A stretch of DNA of 64,000 nucleotides. Source: Colwellia sp. GTDB taxonomy: Bacteria; Pseudomonadota; Gammaproteobacteria; Enterobacterales; Alteromonadaceae. Positions 45,268-55,228 of this stretch are shown here, one piece after another. The translations under genes were made by a program, and so were the position numbers. The first letter of the stretch is position 1, and each line of letters opens with the position of its first letter. Location: contig JABSOX010000010.1 in NCBI GenBank assembly GCA_013215655.1, positions 165,789-229,788 on the forward strand. Direction: 5' to 3'. The notes beneath the pieces are model-generated. The model ran no database searches. It saw only the letters and a program-made list of their open reading frames with translations, and had not been told where the DNA came from.

Positions 45268-45942
45268 ATGTCTTCATTTTTAATTGCACCTTCCATTTTA
45301 TCTGCAGACTTTGCCCGTTTAGGTGATGATGTTGCCAAAGTATTATCAGCCGGCGCTGATGTTGTTCACTTTGATGTGATGGATAACCATTTTGTACCAA
45401 ACTTAACTTTTGGGCCGATGATTTGTCAGTCATTACGTGATTATGGTATCACTGCTCCTATTGATGTTCATTTGATGGTAAAACCTGTAGATAGCTTAAT
45501 TCCAAGTTTTGCAAAAGCGGGTGCGGATATTATTACTTTTCATCCGGAAGCAAGTGATCATCTTGATCGTAGCTTACAACTTATCAAAGATAACGGCTGT
45601 AAAGCAGGCTTAGTATTAAACCCTGCGACACCGTTGCACTGTTTAGATTTTGTGATGGATAAGCTTGACGTGATTTTATTAATGTCAGTAAATCCCGGCT
45701 TTGGAGGTCAGTCTTTTATTCCGACGACCTTAGACAAATTAAAATTAGTTAAAGAAAAAATAATTGCCAGTGGTCGTGATATTCGACTACAAGTTGATGG
45801 CGGCGTTAAAGTAGATAATATTGCTGAAATTGCCAAAGCAGGTGCTGATATGTTTGTTGCTGGCTCAGCGATATTTTCAAAACCAGATTATAAAATTGCC
45901 ATTGATGAAATGCGTGCTGAATTAGCAAAAGTTAGCAAATAA
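45268..45942 (+). CDS. rpe: Ribulose-phosphate 3-epimerase
   Basis: This 224-residue TIM-barrel enzyme interconverts ribulose-5-phosphate and xylulose-5-phosphate. Signatures: [31 protein letters not shown] (metal-binding His/Asp), [10 protein letters not shown] and VDGGV. The start has AGGAGAAA 6 bases upstream. It precedes trpS by 32 bp and likely forms an operon with it. Confidence 0.97.
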   Translation: MSSFLIAPSILSADFARLGDDVAKVLSAGADVVHFDVMDNHFVPNLTFGPMICQSLRDYGITAPIDVHLMVKPVDSLIPSFAKAGADIITFHPEASDHLDRSLQLIKDNGCKAGLVLNPATPLHCLDFVMDKLDVILLMSVNPGFGGQSFIPTTLDKLKLVKEKIIASGRDIRLQVDGGVKVDNIAEIAKAGADMFVAGSAIFSKPDYKIAIDEMRAELAKVSK

Positions 45943-45974
45943 CTATAGACACTATTAGAAAGTAAAGGAACATC

Positions 45975-46979
45975 ATGACTAAACCTATCGTATTAAGTGG
46001 TTGCCAACCGTCAGGCGACTTAACCATTGGTAACTATTTAGGCGCGTTAAAACAATGGGTAAACATGCAAGATAGCCATGAGTGTTATTACATGTTGGTT
46101 GACCAACACGCCATTACCGTGCGTCCTAATCCTGAAGCATTACGAAAGGCGACCCTTGATGGTTTAGCTTTATATTTAGCTTGTGGTGTTGACCCAGAAA
46201 AAAGCACTATTTTTATTCAGTCTCATGTGCCAGAGCATGCCCAGTTAAACTGGATACTCAATTGTTATACACAAATGGGTGAGCTTAATCGCATGACCCA
46301 ATATAAAGACAAGTCACAAAAATCAGAAGCAAATATGAATGCTGGATTATTTACTTATCCGGTATTGATGGCGGCAGATATTTTGCTTTATAAAGCTGAC
46401 CGTGTGCCTGTTGGTGATGATCAAAAACAACATCTAGAATTGGCGCGTGACATTGCTACTCGTTTTAATAATGTTCATGGTGAGACGTTTACCGTACCAG
46501 ACCCATATATTCCTGAATTTGGTGCTCGTGTAATGAGTTTGCAAGAGCCAACTAAAAAAATGTCGAAGTCAGATACTAATCCAAGCAACTTTATTGGTTT
46601 ATTAGAAGATCCTAAAAAAATCACCAAGAAAATTAAACGTGCGGTTACTGACTCTGATGAACAAGCGAATATTTATTTTGATGTTGCTGAAAAACCGGGT
46701 GTTTCAAATTTGCTGTCGTTACTTTCATGTTGTACCGGACAAACCATTGAACAGCTCGTGCCACAATATGAAGATAAAATGTATGGTCATTTAAAAGGTG
46801 ATGTTGCTGAGGCGGTTGTTGCCTTATTAGAGCCTATTCAAGAGAAATACCATCAATACCGCAGTGACCAAGCTTTCTTAGATTCGGTGATGAGAAGTGG
46901 TGCTGAAAAAGCATCTGCTCGTGCCAGTAAAATTATTACTTCAGTTTATGACGCGGTAGGCTTTATCGCTAAGCCTTAA
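45975..46979 (+). CDS. trpS: Tryptophan-tRNA ligase
   Basis: This 334-residue class I synthetase has the HIGH-like motif as [17 protein letters not shown], the [10 protein letters not shown] segment and the KMSKS loop (KKMSKSD). It charges tRNA-Trp. It is the second gene after rpe. In E. coli a phosphatase gene (gph) separates these two; here it is absent. The stop codon lies in the first unit of a 12-bp tandem repeat. Confidence 0.97.
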   Translation: MTKPIVLSGCQPSGDLTIGNYLGALKQWVNMQDSHECYYMLVDQHAITVRPNPEALRKATLDGLALYLACGVDPEKSTIFIQSHVPEHAQLNWILNCYTQMGELNRMTQYKDKSQKSEANMNAGLFTYPVLMAADILLYKADRVPVGDDQKQHLELARDIATRFNNVHGETFTVPDPYIPEFGARVMSLQEPTKKMSKSDTNPSNFIGLLEDPKKITKKIKRAVTDSDEQANIYFDVAEKPGVSNLLSLLSCCTGQTIEQLVPQYEDKMYGHLKGDVAEAVVALLEPIQEKYHQYRSDQAFLDSVMRSGAEKASARASKIITSVYDAVGFIAKP

Positions 46980-47018
46980 TTTAAGCCTTAATTTAAGCCT
47001 TAATATAAGCCCTAACGT
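46971..47018. repeat. 12-bp tandem repeat spanning the trpS stop codon
   Basis: Four units run in phase: AAGCCTTAATTT twice, AAGCCTTAATAT, AAGCCCTAACGT. The TAA stop of trpS is within the first unit. This is probably slippage expansion. It gives extra in-frame stops, since the unit length keeps the frame. Confidence 0.8.
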
Positions 47019-47064
47019 AAGTCATATTGAGAAAAGTTATTATCATTAATAAGAGGTTAATATA

Positions 47065-47985
47065 GTGAGAGTATTACATTTTGTAATGTTTAGTATATTA
47101 ACCTTCTGCTTTCTTGAGCATTCTAATGCTTTTGCTGAGCAAGTGCCTGAAAGTGGTTTTCAGCCCGTACGGGAAAAACTCATTTGGCTATTAGAAGATA
47201 AAAAAGAAAATATTGATTTATTAGCAAAAGTTTCCCCGGATACTTCGGTTGCTACTTATATTGAAAATAAAATTGTCTCTCAACTAAATAACTATGATGT
47301 TGAAATCAATAGAGTATCAGTAAAACGTATTGATTATTTTCTTAAAAACACCCCAAATAGTTGTGTCGCCAATCGCGTTAAAATAAAAACCAGAGAAAAA
47401 TACTCATTATTTTCAACACCACAAAGTTTCTATATAACTCATAAACTCTTTCGTTTTAAACAAAATCAATCTTTGCCTACTCCGCTGCTAAACGAATACG
47501 GCGAAGTTATATCTATAAAAGAGATATTTCAATATTTTCCTGATGCTAAAATTGGTATCGCAGATGGTGTTTCATTTGGTGGGTTCTTAGATGGTGAGAT
47601 AACAAAAATTGCTCCGCAGAATATTCATTATCGCGGAGGTTCTAATCGAGTAACGGCGTTGGAGGCGATGTTATATGGCCAACGAATTGACTTTTTACTT
47701 GCCTTACCTATTGATATCGTTCCGACAAATGAGCAAAAGTTATTGTTAGAAAAATATACCATTGCAGGCGCTCCACCTTATTTAATTGCTCATTTTAGTT
47801 GTTCTAAGAGTGATTTTGGTAAGAAAGTGATAGCCGATATTAATCACTTACTGACAAGTATTTATCAAACAGAAGATTATTATCAAGCTCATAAACGTTG
47901 GTTCACTGAGCAAGAACTTATCGACCTACAACACTATTTACATGAAAATTATGCAAATAAGGAATATCTAAATAATAATGATTAA
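47065..47985 (+). CDS. Exported solute-binding-like protein
   Basis: This 306-residue protein has a signal peptide ending near NAFA (residue 24) and a body resembling family 3 extracellular solute-binding proteins without a full transporter, as in the TIGR02285 group: RVSVKRIDYFLKNTPNSCVANR, IGIADGVSFGG, RVTALEAMLYGQRIDFLLALP. These are periplasmic, and some may serve as signalling domains. GTG start with AAGAGG upstream. No transporter genes lie nearby. Confidence 0.65.
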   Translation: MRVLHFVMFSILTFCFLEHSNAFAEQVPESGFQPVREKLIWLLEDKKENIDLLAKVSPDTSVATYIENKIVSQLNNYDVEINRVSVKRIDYFLKNTPNSCVANRVKIKTREKYSLFSTPQSFYITHKLFRFKQNQSLPTPLLNEYGEVISIKEIFQYFPDAKIGIADGVSFGGFLDGEITKIAPQNIHYRGGSNRVTALEAMLYGQRIDFLLALPIDIVPTNEQKLLLEKYTIAGAPPYLIAHFSCSKSDFGKKVIADINHLLTSIYQTEDYYQAHKRWFTEQELIDLQHYLHENYANKEYLNNND

Positions 47986-48010
47986 AGCCTCTTTTGAGGC
48001 TTTAATCATT
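47977..48010. terminator. Bidirectional terminator
   Basis: A perfect 15-bp stem, AATGATTAAAGCCTC paired with GAGGCTTTAATCATT, encloses a TTTT loop. It includes the stop codon of the upstream gene and lies between convergent genes, so it can serve both. Confidence 0.85.
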
Positions 48011-48024
48011 TATCTGTACTTGTA

Positions 48025-48987
48025 TTAGTTCCGTTTTTTTATCGTTTTGGCAGACTTTTCAAAAAGCTTAGAACTGTCTTCAACAAACTCTTCAATACTA
48101 TTTCCTGAAACTATCATAAACGCAGGTGTCATTAACGTTGCATCATATTTAGGTCGAGGATTGAACTCTGGTTTTTTACTGAGTTGAATTAAAAAGCTTC
48201 CACCAAATAGTAATACCGTTAAACACGATGCAACTACAATGCGGCGGCGTTCACTCATATGAAAGCCGATATTACAATTAAACCAAAATAAGCAGAAAGC
48301 TAAACCAATAGGGATCAGTGCTAATAACCATATAAATGGAAAGCTAGCTGAGGTATTAAAATGCACAAAACGTTCAATAACATCACTGATCCACATCAAG
48401 TTAAAAAAGGCAAAACAGACCCCTAACTGGCTCATTACCCGGGTATCGTGTTTGGTGAGCAGAGAAATAACAGCAATTGCACCGGGCCATACCGCAAACA
48501 ATAATGTCATGCTAATTGCGGGAACCAAAAGTTGGGTAAAGGTGACCTTTAAAGGATTATTTAAGTAGAATATCCAACCCGTGATAATGGCGAATAAGGC
48601 AATGCTCGCCGCTAAGACTAATGGATTACGAGCTATATTTATCAAATTTTCAAAAGGACTAAAACTTACGCTTGCTTCAACGGGGTGATTGGGAAATACA
48701 ATTCTTACCTGACTTTTTCCTAAGGTTAAGATATCGCCAGATTTAATGATATGCTGATCAGCATTTATTTTACTGTCGTCAAGGTAACTGCCGTTAATTG
48801 AGTCTTGATCAGATACAATCCAGTGTTCGCCATCAAAATTCAAATGTAAATGTTCAGCACAAACATGTGGGTCAGTAACAATAATATCGTTTTGATAACC
48901 TCTGCCAATACTTACATTTTGCTTTAAAAATTTATGACGACCGAGGAGTTTATGGGCGCGACTGATCTCTTCAATGATTATTTCCAT
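48025..48987 (-). CDS. FHA-domain membrane protein
   Basis: This 320-residue protein starts with a forkhead-associated domain (VSIGRGYQNDIIV...CAEHLHLNFDGEHWIVSDQDSINGSYLDD), which binds phosphothreonine peptides, followed by about five hydrophobic segments (about 130-270) and a basic tail. The start overlaps the upstream protease gene by 10 bases, so the two are coupled. A joint role in sensing cell-envelope state is an inference from the linkage. Confidence 0.85.
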   Translation of the reverse strand: MEIIIEEISRAHKLLGRHKFLKQNVSIGRGYQNDIIVTDPHVCAEHLHLNFDGEHWIVSDQDSINGSYLDDSKINADQHIIKSGDILTLGKSQVRIVFPNHPVEASVSFSPFENLINIARNPLVLAASIALFAIITGWIFYLNNPLKVTFTQLLVPAISMTLLFAVWPGAIAVISLLTKHDTRVMSQLGVCFAFFNLMWISDVIERFVHFNTSASFPFIWLLALIPIGLAFCLFWFNCNIGFHMSERRRIVVASCLTVLLFGGSFLIQLSKKPEFNPRPKYDATLMTPAFMIVSGNSIEEFVEDSSKLFEKSAKTIKKRN

Positions 48988-50183
48988 GATACAGACTCCA
49001 TAAATTTCTGCGTGAAGTCCATTGCTGAATCTTGTTTAACGCCTGCAATGGTAAAGTGGCTAACCAATGCTTGATTATTTTTATCGATAGAAGCACCTAA
49101 ATATAAAACATCATACAATTTCGGAAAATCTTTATAAGCACGTGTACAAAAAATTGATTTTCGCTTCATGCCGTTATTTATGGGCGCAACAATATCGTGA
49201 TGACATTGATATTCAGTAACATCGTCTTTACTGGCTTTATTTGCTGGACCCGCGCGCTTGATGTGTTGCTCATACAAAGAATAAAATTTAGTATCGCTAA
49301 GCTCTTTGGCTTGCATATAACGAAACTCCATTTCAATGAAACCGGTGAAAAAACGAGAAGATAAGTAAGTATTTTCATCAAGAGAACAATTAGCAACAGC
49401 GGCTAATACTAGAGCATCTTCTTTATCGGCATTTGAATGTTTTAGATGCCAGTCACTATTTAATATCGTTGAAATTAACTTGTCTTGATTAAACGACAAT
49501 TGCTCAGCCATTTGTCGTTCTATACTTTCAGGAGGAGATACTTGATAGCTATTAAATAAGGCAACTAGTTTATCGTGTGGAACTAAAAAGCCAATTTGAT
49601 TACCTGATGTCGCAACATTAATGCCAACCACTTCCGTATCTTTATTAACCACAGGGCCGCCACTCATACCTGAATTTACTGAGCCGGTAAAATGAATTTT
49701 GTCGTTGAAGGATTCTTTCTTCAGACCATTGTAAGTGCCGGGCACAACAATCATGCCTAAATCATGAGGGTTGCCTAATGAAAAAAGCTCTTCACCTTTA
49801 ATCGGCACCTTATTGGCAATTGAAAAAAATGGCATGTCGCCTTCGGTACTACGTTTAAGTAAGGCTAAATCATTAATAACATCGACACTTTGTAAGGTCA
49901 GTAAACCTTTATTGCCTTGGTGATCTAAAAACTCTATTTTGTATTTTTTGGGATGACGAGCGTACCCAGAAATCACATGATAATTTGTGGCTATTAAGCC
50001 ATCACTGCTAATTTGAAATCCTGAACCTATTGATGATTTTTCACCACTGGCATGGTCAATCAATCGTATTTGATAAAGTGATGGTGCAAGTTTTTTGAAT
50101 ATTTCTTCTGCTTGCTCAGTGGCATAACTTAAATTAGTTAAACTACTTAAACCAAGTAGTAGCAAGGTAATAAAACCCTTCAT
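48978..50183 (-). CDS. Periplasmic trypsin-like serine protease
   Basis: This 401-residue protein has a signal peptide (MKGFITLLLLGLSSLTNLSYA), then a trypsin-like domain with catalytic His of ATNYHVISG, Asp of VINDLALLKR, and Ser of NSGMSGGPVVN. It lacks a clear PDZ domain; the C-terminal ~170 residues contain several cysteines and are unrecognised. It thus differs from DegP/DegS. It forms an operon with the FHA membrane protein. Confidence 0.85.
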   Translation of the reverse strand: MKGFITLLLLGLSSLTNLSYATEQAEEIFKKLAPSLYQIRLIDHASGEKSSIGSGFQISSDGLIATNYHVISGYARHPKKYKIEFLDHQGNKGLLTLQSVDVINDLALLKRSTEGDMPFFSIANKVPIKGEELFSLGNPHDLGMIVVPGTYNGLKKESFNDKIHFTGSVNSGMSGGPVVNKDTEVVGINVATSGNQIGFLVPHDKLVALFNSYQVSPPESIERQMAEQLSFNQDKLISTILNSDWHLKHSNADKEDALVLAAVANCSLDENTYLSSRFFTGFIEMEFRYMQAKELSDTKFYSLYEQHIKRAGPANKASKDDVTEYQCHHDIVAPINNGMKRKSIFCTRAYKDFPKLYDVLYLGASIDKNNQALVSHFTIAGVKQDSAMDFTQKFMESVSWK

Positions 50184-50355
50184 TTAGAATCCTTATTATT
50201 ATTCGCTCAGTCATTGTGACACTGATAACAAAATTGTCATCTATTATCGTTATTTAAACGTTCAAATAATGTATCAAAACGTTCTACAACACTATCGTGA
50301 GAGTATGAAAAGGGGTAAAGTTTGCATCAATTTATAAATAACTGTGAGTACATAA

Positions 50356-51330
50356 GTGTCATCGAATAAAGTCATCCGTTGGGGAGTAATAGGTTGTGGT
50401 AATGTCACTGAATTAAAAAGTACACCTGCATATCAAAAAGTAGCAGGCTTTCACGTTGCTGCGGTAATGGGGCGCAATGAAGTTAAAGTAAAAGACTACA
50501 TAACTAGACATAATATTGATCGTTATTACCTAGATGTTGATTCTTTAATCAATGATCCCAATATTGACGCTATTTATATTGCTACACCGCCCGATAGCCA
50601 TAAAGAATATGCATTAAAAGTGGCACAAGCGGGTAAAGCGTGTTGTATTGAAAAGCCACTTGCACCGACACATCAAGAGTGCTTAACAATAAATAAAGCA
50701 TTCCATGAGAAAAGCATTCCATTATTTGTTTCTTATTATCGACGCTCTTTACCCCGATTTAAGCAAATTAAAAGATGGTTAGATGAAAGCCGTATTGGCG
50801 AAATACGTCATATCAATTGGCACTTAAGCAAACCGGCAAACAGTGTTGATTTATCAAAAAATTACAATTGGCGCACCGACAAAAACATCGCACTAGGTGG
50901 ATACTTTGATGACCTAGCTAGCCATGGTTTAGATCTTTTTAATTATTTATTAGGTGATATTAAAAATGTGCTTGGTTTAAGTACTAACCAGCAGAATTTA
51001 TACAGTGCAAAAGATGCGATAGTGGCAAGTTGGATACATCGAAGTGGTGTTACCGGCTCTGGCAGTTGGAATTTTGGTTGTAGTCAAAGAGCAGATAAAG
51101 TAGACATTTTAGGTAGCAAAGGGCGAATTGAATTTTCGGTTTTTGATGAGCAATCAATAAAGCTTGTTAACGTTGATAATAGTGAAGAGTTATTTATTGA
51201 TAATCCTGAGAATATTCAGTTATATCATGCCATGAATATGCAAAAGCATTTATCTAATGAAGGTTGGCATCCATCAACAGGTGAAACAGCGACTCATACT
51301 AGCTGGGTAATGGATAATATTCTTAAGTAA
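50356..51330 (+). CDS. Gfo/Idh/MocA-family oxidoreductase
   Basis: This 324-residue enzyme has the N-terminal Rossmann motif VIGCGNVTELKSTPA and the conserved lysine segment CIEKPLAPTHQE, followed by the C-terminal alpha/beta substrate domain (YFDDLASHGLDLFNYLLG). The family oxidises or reduces sugars and related compounds with NAD(P). The substrate is unknown. It begins with GTG and stands alone. Confidence 0.9.
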   Translation: MSSNKVIRWGVIGCGNVTELKSTPAYQKVAGFHVAAVMGRNEVKVKDYITRHNIDRYYLDVDSLINDPNIDAIYIATPPDSHKEYALKVAQAGKACCIEKPLAPTHQECLTINKAFHEKSIPLFVSYYRRSLPRFKQIKRWLDESRIGEIRHINWHLSKPANSVDLSKNYNWRTDKNIALGGYFDDLASHGLDLFNYLLGDIKNVLGLSTNQQNLYSAKDAIVASWIHRSGVTGSGSWNFGCSQRADKVDILGSKGRIEFSVFDEQSIKLVNVDNSEELFIDNPENIQLYHAMNMQKHLSNEGWHPSTGETATHTSWVMDNILK

Positions 51331-51469
51331 TTTATGTGAGTACTAACAAGTATATGTGATTCAGATCAGGGAATAGAAGTTAGGGATTATGATATTGTTA
51401 TTTCGCTCAGGTGTCCTGAAATGCGCTTCTTGCAGTAGTTTAGGTTTATATAATACCGTAGGAAATAAA

Positions 51470-52303
51470 ATGAAAGTCAGCTTAAAGAAAATTCTACTAT
51501 TAATACTTACTCTAAGTTTTACTACAAGTGTTTTGGCAATCCGTACTTATCAATGTCTTGAAGGTGATCTACAGTGTACTTTTGTTTTACTTAGCGAATT
51601 AAATAGTGAGTTAAATAGTGATCTAAATAATGAGAAAACTCAATTAGTTATCATAAATGACAAAAGAGCACACACTGCCTTTTCACCTTATTCAACTTTT
51701 AAAATTACTAATACACTTATTGCTATTGAAACAGGCCATATTCAAAATAGCCAGCAAGTTCTAAATTACGACAAAACGAAATATCCTGCAGAGGTCTGGT
51801 GGCCAGCTGTTTGGAAACTACCACAATATAATTTAGCCAGTGCTTTTAAGGTTTCAATGGTACCTATTTACCGTCAATTAGCGGTGAGCATTGGTGAAAA
51901 AGAGATGCAAAGCTATGTGAATAAATTTTCTTATGGTAATCGTGATATATCATCCCAGCTTGATAATTTTTGGCTTAATGGCAGCATTAAAATATCGGCA
52001 GTAGAACAAGTAGAGTTTTTGCAAAGAGTCTACAATAACCATCTAATATTGAAAGAAAGCTCGTTAGCTACGTTAAAAGAGGTGATGTTAGTTGAAACCA
52101 CCGATGATTATAAGCTATACGCTAAAACTGGCGCTGGTAAAACTAACGATAAAAGCATGTTGGGTTGGTATGTTGGTTTTGTTGAAAATAAAACAGGAGT
52201 TCACTATTTTGCGTTTAATATTAATCGTAAAAAATACAGTAAATTAAAAGCAGTGAGAGTTAAGACTGCAATGGCGCAGTTAAAATTAGCTGGCGTTCTT
52301 TAA
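51470..52303 (+). CDS. Class D (OXA-type) beta-lactamase
   Basis: This protein of about 277 residues has a signal peptide ending near VLA (23) and class D active-site motifs in order: STFK (Ser75, Lys78), SMV (Ser129), YGN (Tyr155), FWLNGSIKIS, and KTG (Lys219). The lysine of STFK is normally carboxylated. ATG 51470 has AGGA 6 bases before it; the longer frame starts at an unlikely upstream ATG. A short repeated ELNSELNSDLNNE lies after the signal. Activity on beta-lactams is likely but its spectrum is unknown. Confidence 0.9.
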   Translation: MKVSLKKILLLILTLSFTTSVLAIRTYQCLEGDLQCTFVLLSELNSELNSDLNNEKTQLVIINDKRAHTAFSPYSTFKITNTLIAIETGHIQNSQQVLNYDKTKYPAEVWWPAVWKLPQYNLASAFKVSMVPIYRQLAVSIGEKEMQSYVNKFSYGNRDISSQLDNFWLNGSIKISAVEQVEFLQRVYNNHLILKESSLATLKEVMLVETTDDYKLYAKTGAGKTNDKSMLGWYVGFVENKTGVHYFAFNINRKKYSKLKAVRVKTAMAQLKLAGVL

Positions 52304-52322
52304 GAGGACTAAGTTAACAGGA

Positions 52323-52817
52323 TTAAAATTTCACCTCTTGAATAGAATTAAATAACGTAAATACTTTGTCTAATTGCGATAGCTCTAACATTTTTAATGG
52401 TAAGTTGCTGGCACCAACGATGACAAATTTAAGACCCGATGACTGTGCTTTATGAAGACCTTCAATCAGTGTAGCAATCCCAGAACTGTCGATAAAATTT
52501 AATTTTGTCATATCTAACAAAATAGATTTTTTATTGGAAATAATATTGAATAGCTGCTTTTTCAATGTTATTGAGTTGCTCATGTTAACTTCCCCATCAA
52601 AACGAAAAATCTCATACTGTAAATGTTGAGAAGGGTTTGACAATTTTGTTGATTCACTAGAGCTATCTTTGTGAAACACTGATTTTATTGTCTTTGTTAT
52701 ACGAGTTAACTGCTGCAATACATCTTCAATAATAACTATTCTTGTAGAAGAATAGATTGAAGCACTGTTAATAGACTCTAACTTGTATTGCATCACTAAC
52801 ATTTCCTTAATAATCAT
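52323..52817 (-). CDS. STAS-domain protein
   Basis: This protein of up to 164 residues has a C-terminal STAS domain (about 70-164) with LLDMTKLNFIDSSGIATLIEGLHKAQ, including the serine phosphorylated in anti-sigma-factor antagonists. The N-terminal ~60 residues are unrecognised. An internal ATG at 52793 has AAGGA 10 bases upstream and may be the true start. No partner kinase or anti-sigma factor is adjacent. Confidence 0.8.
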   Translation of the reverse strand: MIIKEMLVMQYKLESINSASIYSSTRIVIIEDVLQQLTRITKTIKSVFHKDSSSESTKLSNPSQHLQYEIFRFDGEVNMSNSITLKKQLFNIISNKKSILLDMTKLNFIDSSGIATLIEGLHKAQSSGLKFVIVGASNLPLKMLELSQLDKVFTLFNSIQEVKF

Positions 52818-52980
52818 TTACTGGAAGAAATGATATGTTAAGTGAATAGTTAAGAACTATCTGTTGTACATTTGTAGGTAAATGTAATTTTTTGTAGAGA
52901 TTATAGACGTTGAGGCTTGCAGTTGAAATTGAAGTTTCTTAAACAAACCTCCTGAAATTGTCTCTTTTAAAAGATGAAAT

Positions 52981-53571
52981 TTAGTTCTGCAGGCAACTAT
53001 CCCAGTCACTTAAGTTTTTAAGCGGTGATAAATCTGCTTTACCTATATCAAAATTTTCATATAAAGCAAAAAAGTCTGACTGTAGATCTAGCCTTAAAAA
53101 AGAACTCAGTAAAACGCTTTCAGGAATTGTCTTTGAATTTTTGCAACCACTATTAATTTTTACCCAAAAACCAAAATCATCACTAATACCTCCGTTTATC
53201 AGGTGATTTTTCATTTGTTGTTGCAATATCGTCATGCGCCTTGCATCTTCAGGTGATAATTTTAAAATGGTGAGCTCTTCATCACTTCTAAAATTTTCCA
53301 TCAACTCTGCAGGTATTCGAGGCTCATTATCTACAGCAAGTAAATATTGTTGCTCAACCATTAAAAATGGGGTTTCACTATTGATACTTACGCTCATAAT
53401 GACATCACCTGTATTAACTCGTAGGAAGTTGGGTCTTTTAATCGCCACAGCAATAGCATCTGGATGAAATTCCAAAGGATTAGCTGTCATCATTTTATAG
53501 ATACTTGATAATGGAATTCCGGCACAACCGACCATTAATAGAACTAAACTTAGCAATAAACTATTTTTCAC
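52981..53571 (-). CDS. Lipoprotein of unknown function
   Basis: The GTG at 53571 is preferred: it follows AGGAGA by 5 bases and gives a textbook lipoprotein signal MKNSLLLSLVLLMVGCAG with Cys16. A TTG start further up would add seven odd residues. The 196-residue protein has no recognised domain; its middle is rich in charged residues. It may sit in the inner or outer membrane. The gene stands alone. Confidence 0.65.
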   Translation of the reverse strand: MKNSLLLSLVLLMVGCAGIPLSSIYKMMTANPLEFHPDAIAVAIKRPNFLRVNTGDVIMSVSINSETPFLMVEQQYLLAVDNEPRIPAELMENFRSDEELTILKLSPEDARRMTILQQQMKNHLINGGISDDFGFWVKINSGCKNSKTIPESVLLSSFLRLDLQSDFFALYENFDIGKADLSPLKNLSDWDSCLQN

Positions 53572-54422
53572 CCATTCTCCTATATCGAACAATCAACGTA
53601 TTAATTTTTAAGTGTAATATCAGAGTTAGATCAAGTTATTTAGTTCAGTCTTAATGATAAAAACATGCATACTGATCATGACATGACTAATTTTTTGATG
53701 CATAAAATTTGGTTTTATGGATATTTTGCTGAACATGATTCCGTGAACACTAAGCCTAATAATTCCATATTTGAAGTGATTAACTTTAACAATGTGCAAG
53801 ATGACAGGATAGGTTTGTTTGTGCTATTGCCACATGGGTTAAATCAATTAAAGCGGATCCAGGTGAGGTTGTCACATCAACGGCAATGAGGTGTATGCCA
53901 AAGTCAGTAAGTAGCATGAACAATGATATGCGATCGATGAGTTAGCTAATGAGTGACTAGGGAAAGGTCGTACCAAATTGATTTAGGCTTAAATTATCAA
54001 ACTCAACCATTTTCTAGCTCCTCATATTTTGCGAGGACAGGTGTTACCGTGCGTGCAGGCCTGATAATTTATTTGATAACGATTATCAGAAGCATTTAGG
54101 TAGTCATAATTGCGTAAAAAGTAGTGATATTTCTGTTATGCAGCGTTTGTCTTCAGCGGGTTTGTGTGATTGGAGCGAATAAATGGTTAGTTTTTAACCG
54201 TTATCACAAAGTGTATTTATTTCACTATTCATTTAAAGTGTTTGATATTTGTTCATTGGGTGTCAGTTTATTTTACAGAATTATAAAACAAACTGCACAA
54301 CCAGTATTATTTTCTTGTTAAACAATTGGTTATCGCTTTGGTTCGTTTTTTGCTTAAGGTGAGTTAGTTTTGATGTTGTAGTGTTCTACAACTAATTTTA
54401 TATCTTAATAAAGAGATGATTA
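53572..54422. other. Intergenic region before the PEP-CTERM gene
   Basis: About 850 bp. The frame from 53665 to 53889 (74 codons) has no ribosome site and no family; 53840-54060 looks decayed, with several broken frames. I see no gene I can support. The PEP-CTERM gene promoter is presumably near 54,350-54,400. Confidence 0.4.
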
Positions 54423-55124
54423 ATGTTTAACCGACTCCCTAAGTTTATTAGTGCTTTTTTACTGATAATTACAACTACTGCTTCAGCCGGAATCATAGAT
54501 TTAACGGCTAGTGAGTCAAGTATTTCAGATGAATTTATATATTCCCAAGATGGTGTGATTTTAACTGTTAGTGCTTGGGTAACAAATGTTACATCAGATT
54601 CAGATGACACTTTAGATCAATTAATGTTAATGCCATGGCAGCGTTTATCGGGACCATATGGCGTGTATCAAGGAACAACAGGTCTCGGTGTTATTTCAAG
54701 TGATATAGATGGTAATCATCTTGATGGTGGACGATTTGATGAACCAAAAGACTTAGATGAAGGGTTATTATTTTCTTTTTCTGAAAACGTTAATTTTATG
54801 GATTTTTGGGCAGTATATTTAACGGAAAATGATGATCTAAACTTTTCAACTGTACAATTTATAACTTCAACATCTATTAAAACGACAGATATTTTTTGGG
54901 ATGTTAGTGGCATTCCACCTGTAGGACACACATTTGGCGATGAATATGACGATGTATTTGGTTTATACCCAGGTATAATAGGTAAAAATTTTATGATCTG
55001 GGTAGACGGTGATGATGACGATGTGCGTATCGGAGATGTCGGCTTTACCAAAGTTCCCGAGCCTAATACCTTATTTCTTTTTTCATTAGTATTAATTGGT
55101 ATGGCTATTCGACGTAGAATTTAG
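54423..55124 (+). CDS. PEP-CTERM sorting-domain protein
   Basis: This 233-residue protein has a signal peptide ending near TASA (22), a mature domain rich in Asp and aromatic residues (for example FWAVYLTENDDLNFSTVQF), and a C-terminal sorting signal VPEPNTLFLFSLVLIGMAIRRR, the PEP motif plus transmembrane helix plus arginines. Such proteins are cleaved and sorted by exosortase, usually toward an extracellular polymer. No exosortase gene is in the window. Confidence 0.85.
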   Translation: MFNRLPKFISAFLLIITTTASAGIIDLTASESSISDEFIYSQDGVILTVSAWVTNVTSDSDDTLDQLMLMPWQRLSGPYGVYQGTTGLGVISSDIDGNHLDGGRFDEPKDLDEGLLFSFSENVNFMDFWAVYLTENDDLNFSTVQFITSTSIKTTDIFWDVSGIPPVGHTFGDEYDDVFGLYPGIIGKNFMIWVDGDDDDVRIGDVGFTKVPEPNTLFLFSLVLIGMAIRRRI

Positions 55125-55145
55125 TAATTTTTCCACTCATTTAAT

Positions 55146-55171
55146 AAAAACCTAGCTTGCTAGGTTTTTTT
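55146..55171 (+). terminator. Terminator after the PEP-CTERM gene
   Basis: AAAAACCTAGC pairs perfectly with GCTAGGTTTTT around TT, followed by a T tract. Confidence 0.85.
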
Positions 55172-55228
55172 ATGTCTAATTTGTGAGTAAAATACTGTTT
55201 ATAGGATTGATAAATTTTAGGAAAACTA

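Noticed and set aside
53665..53889. 74-codon frame with a possible transposase-like flavour.
   Set aside because: No ribosome site, no recognisable motif, and the sequence after it is broken by stops in all frames.
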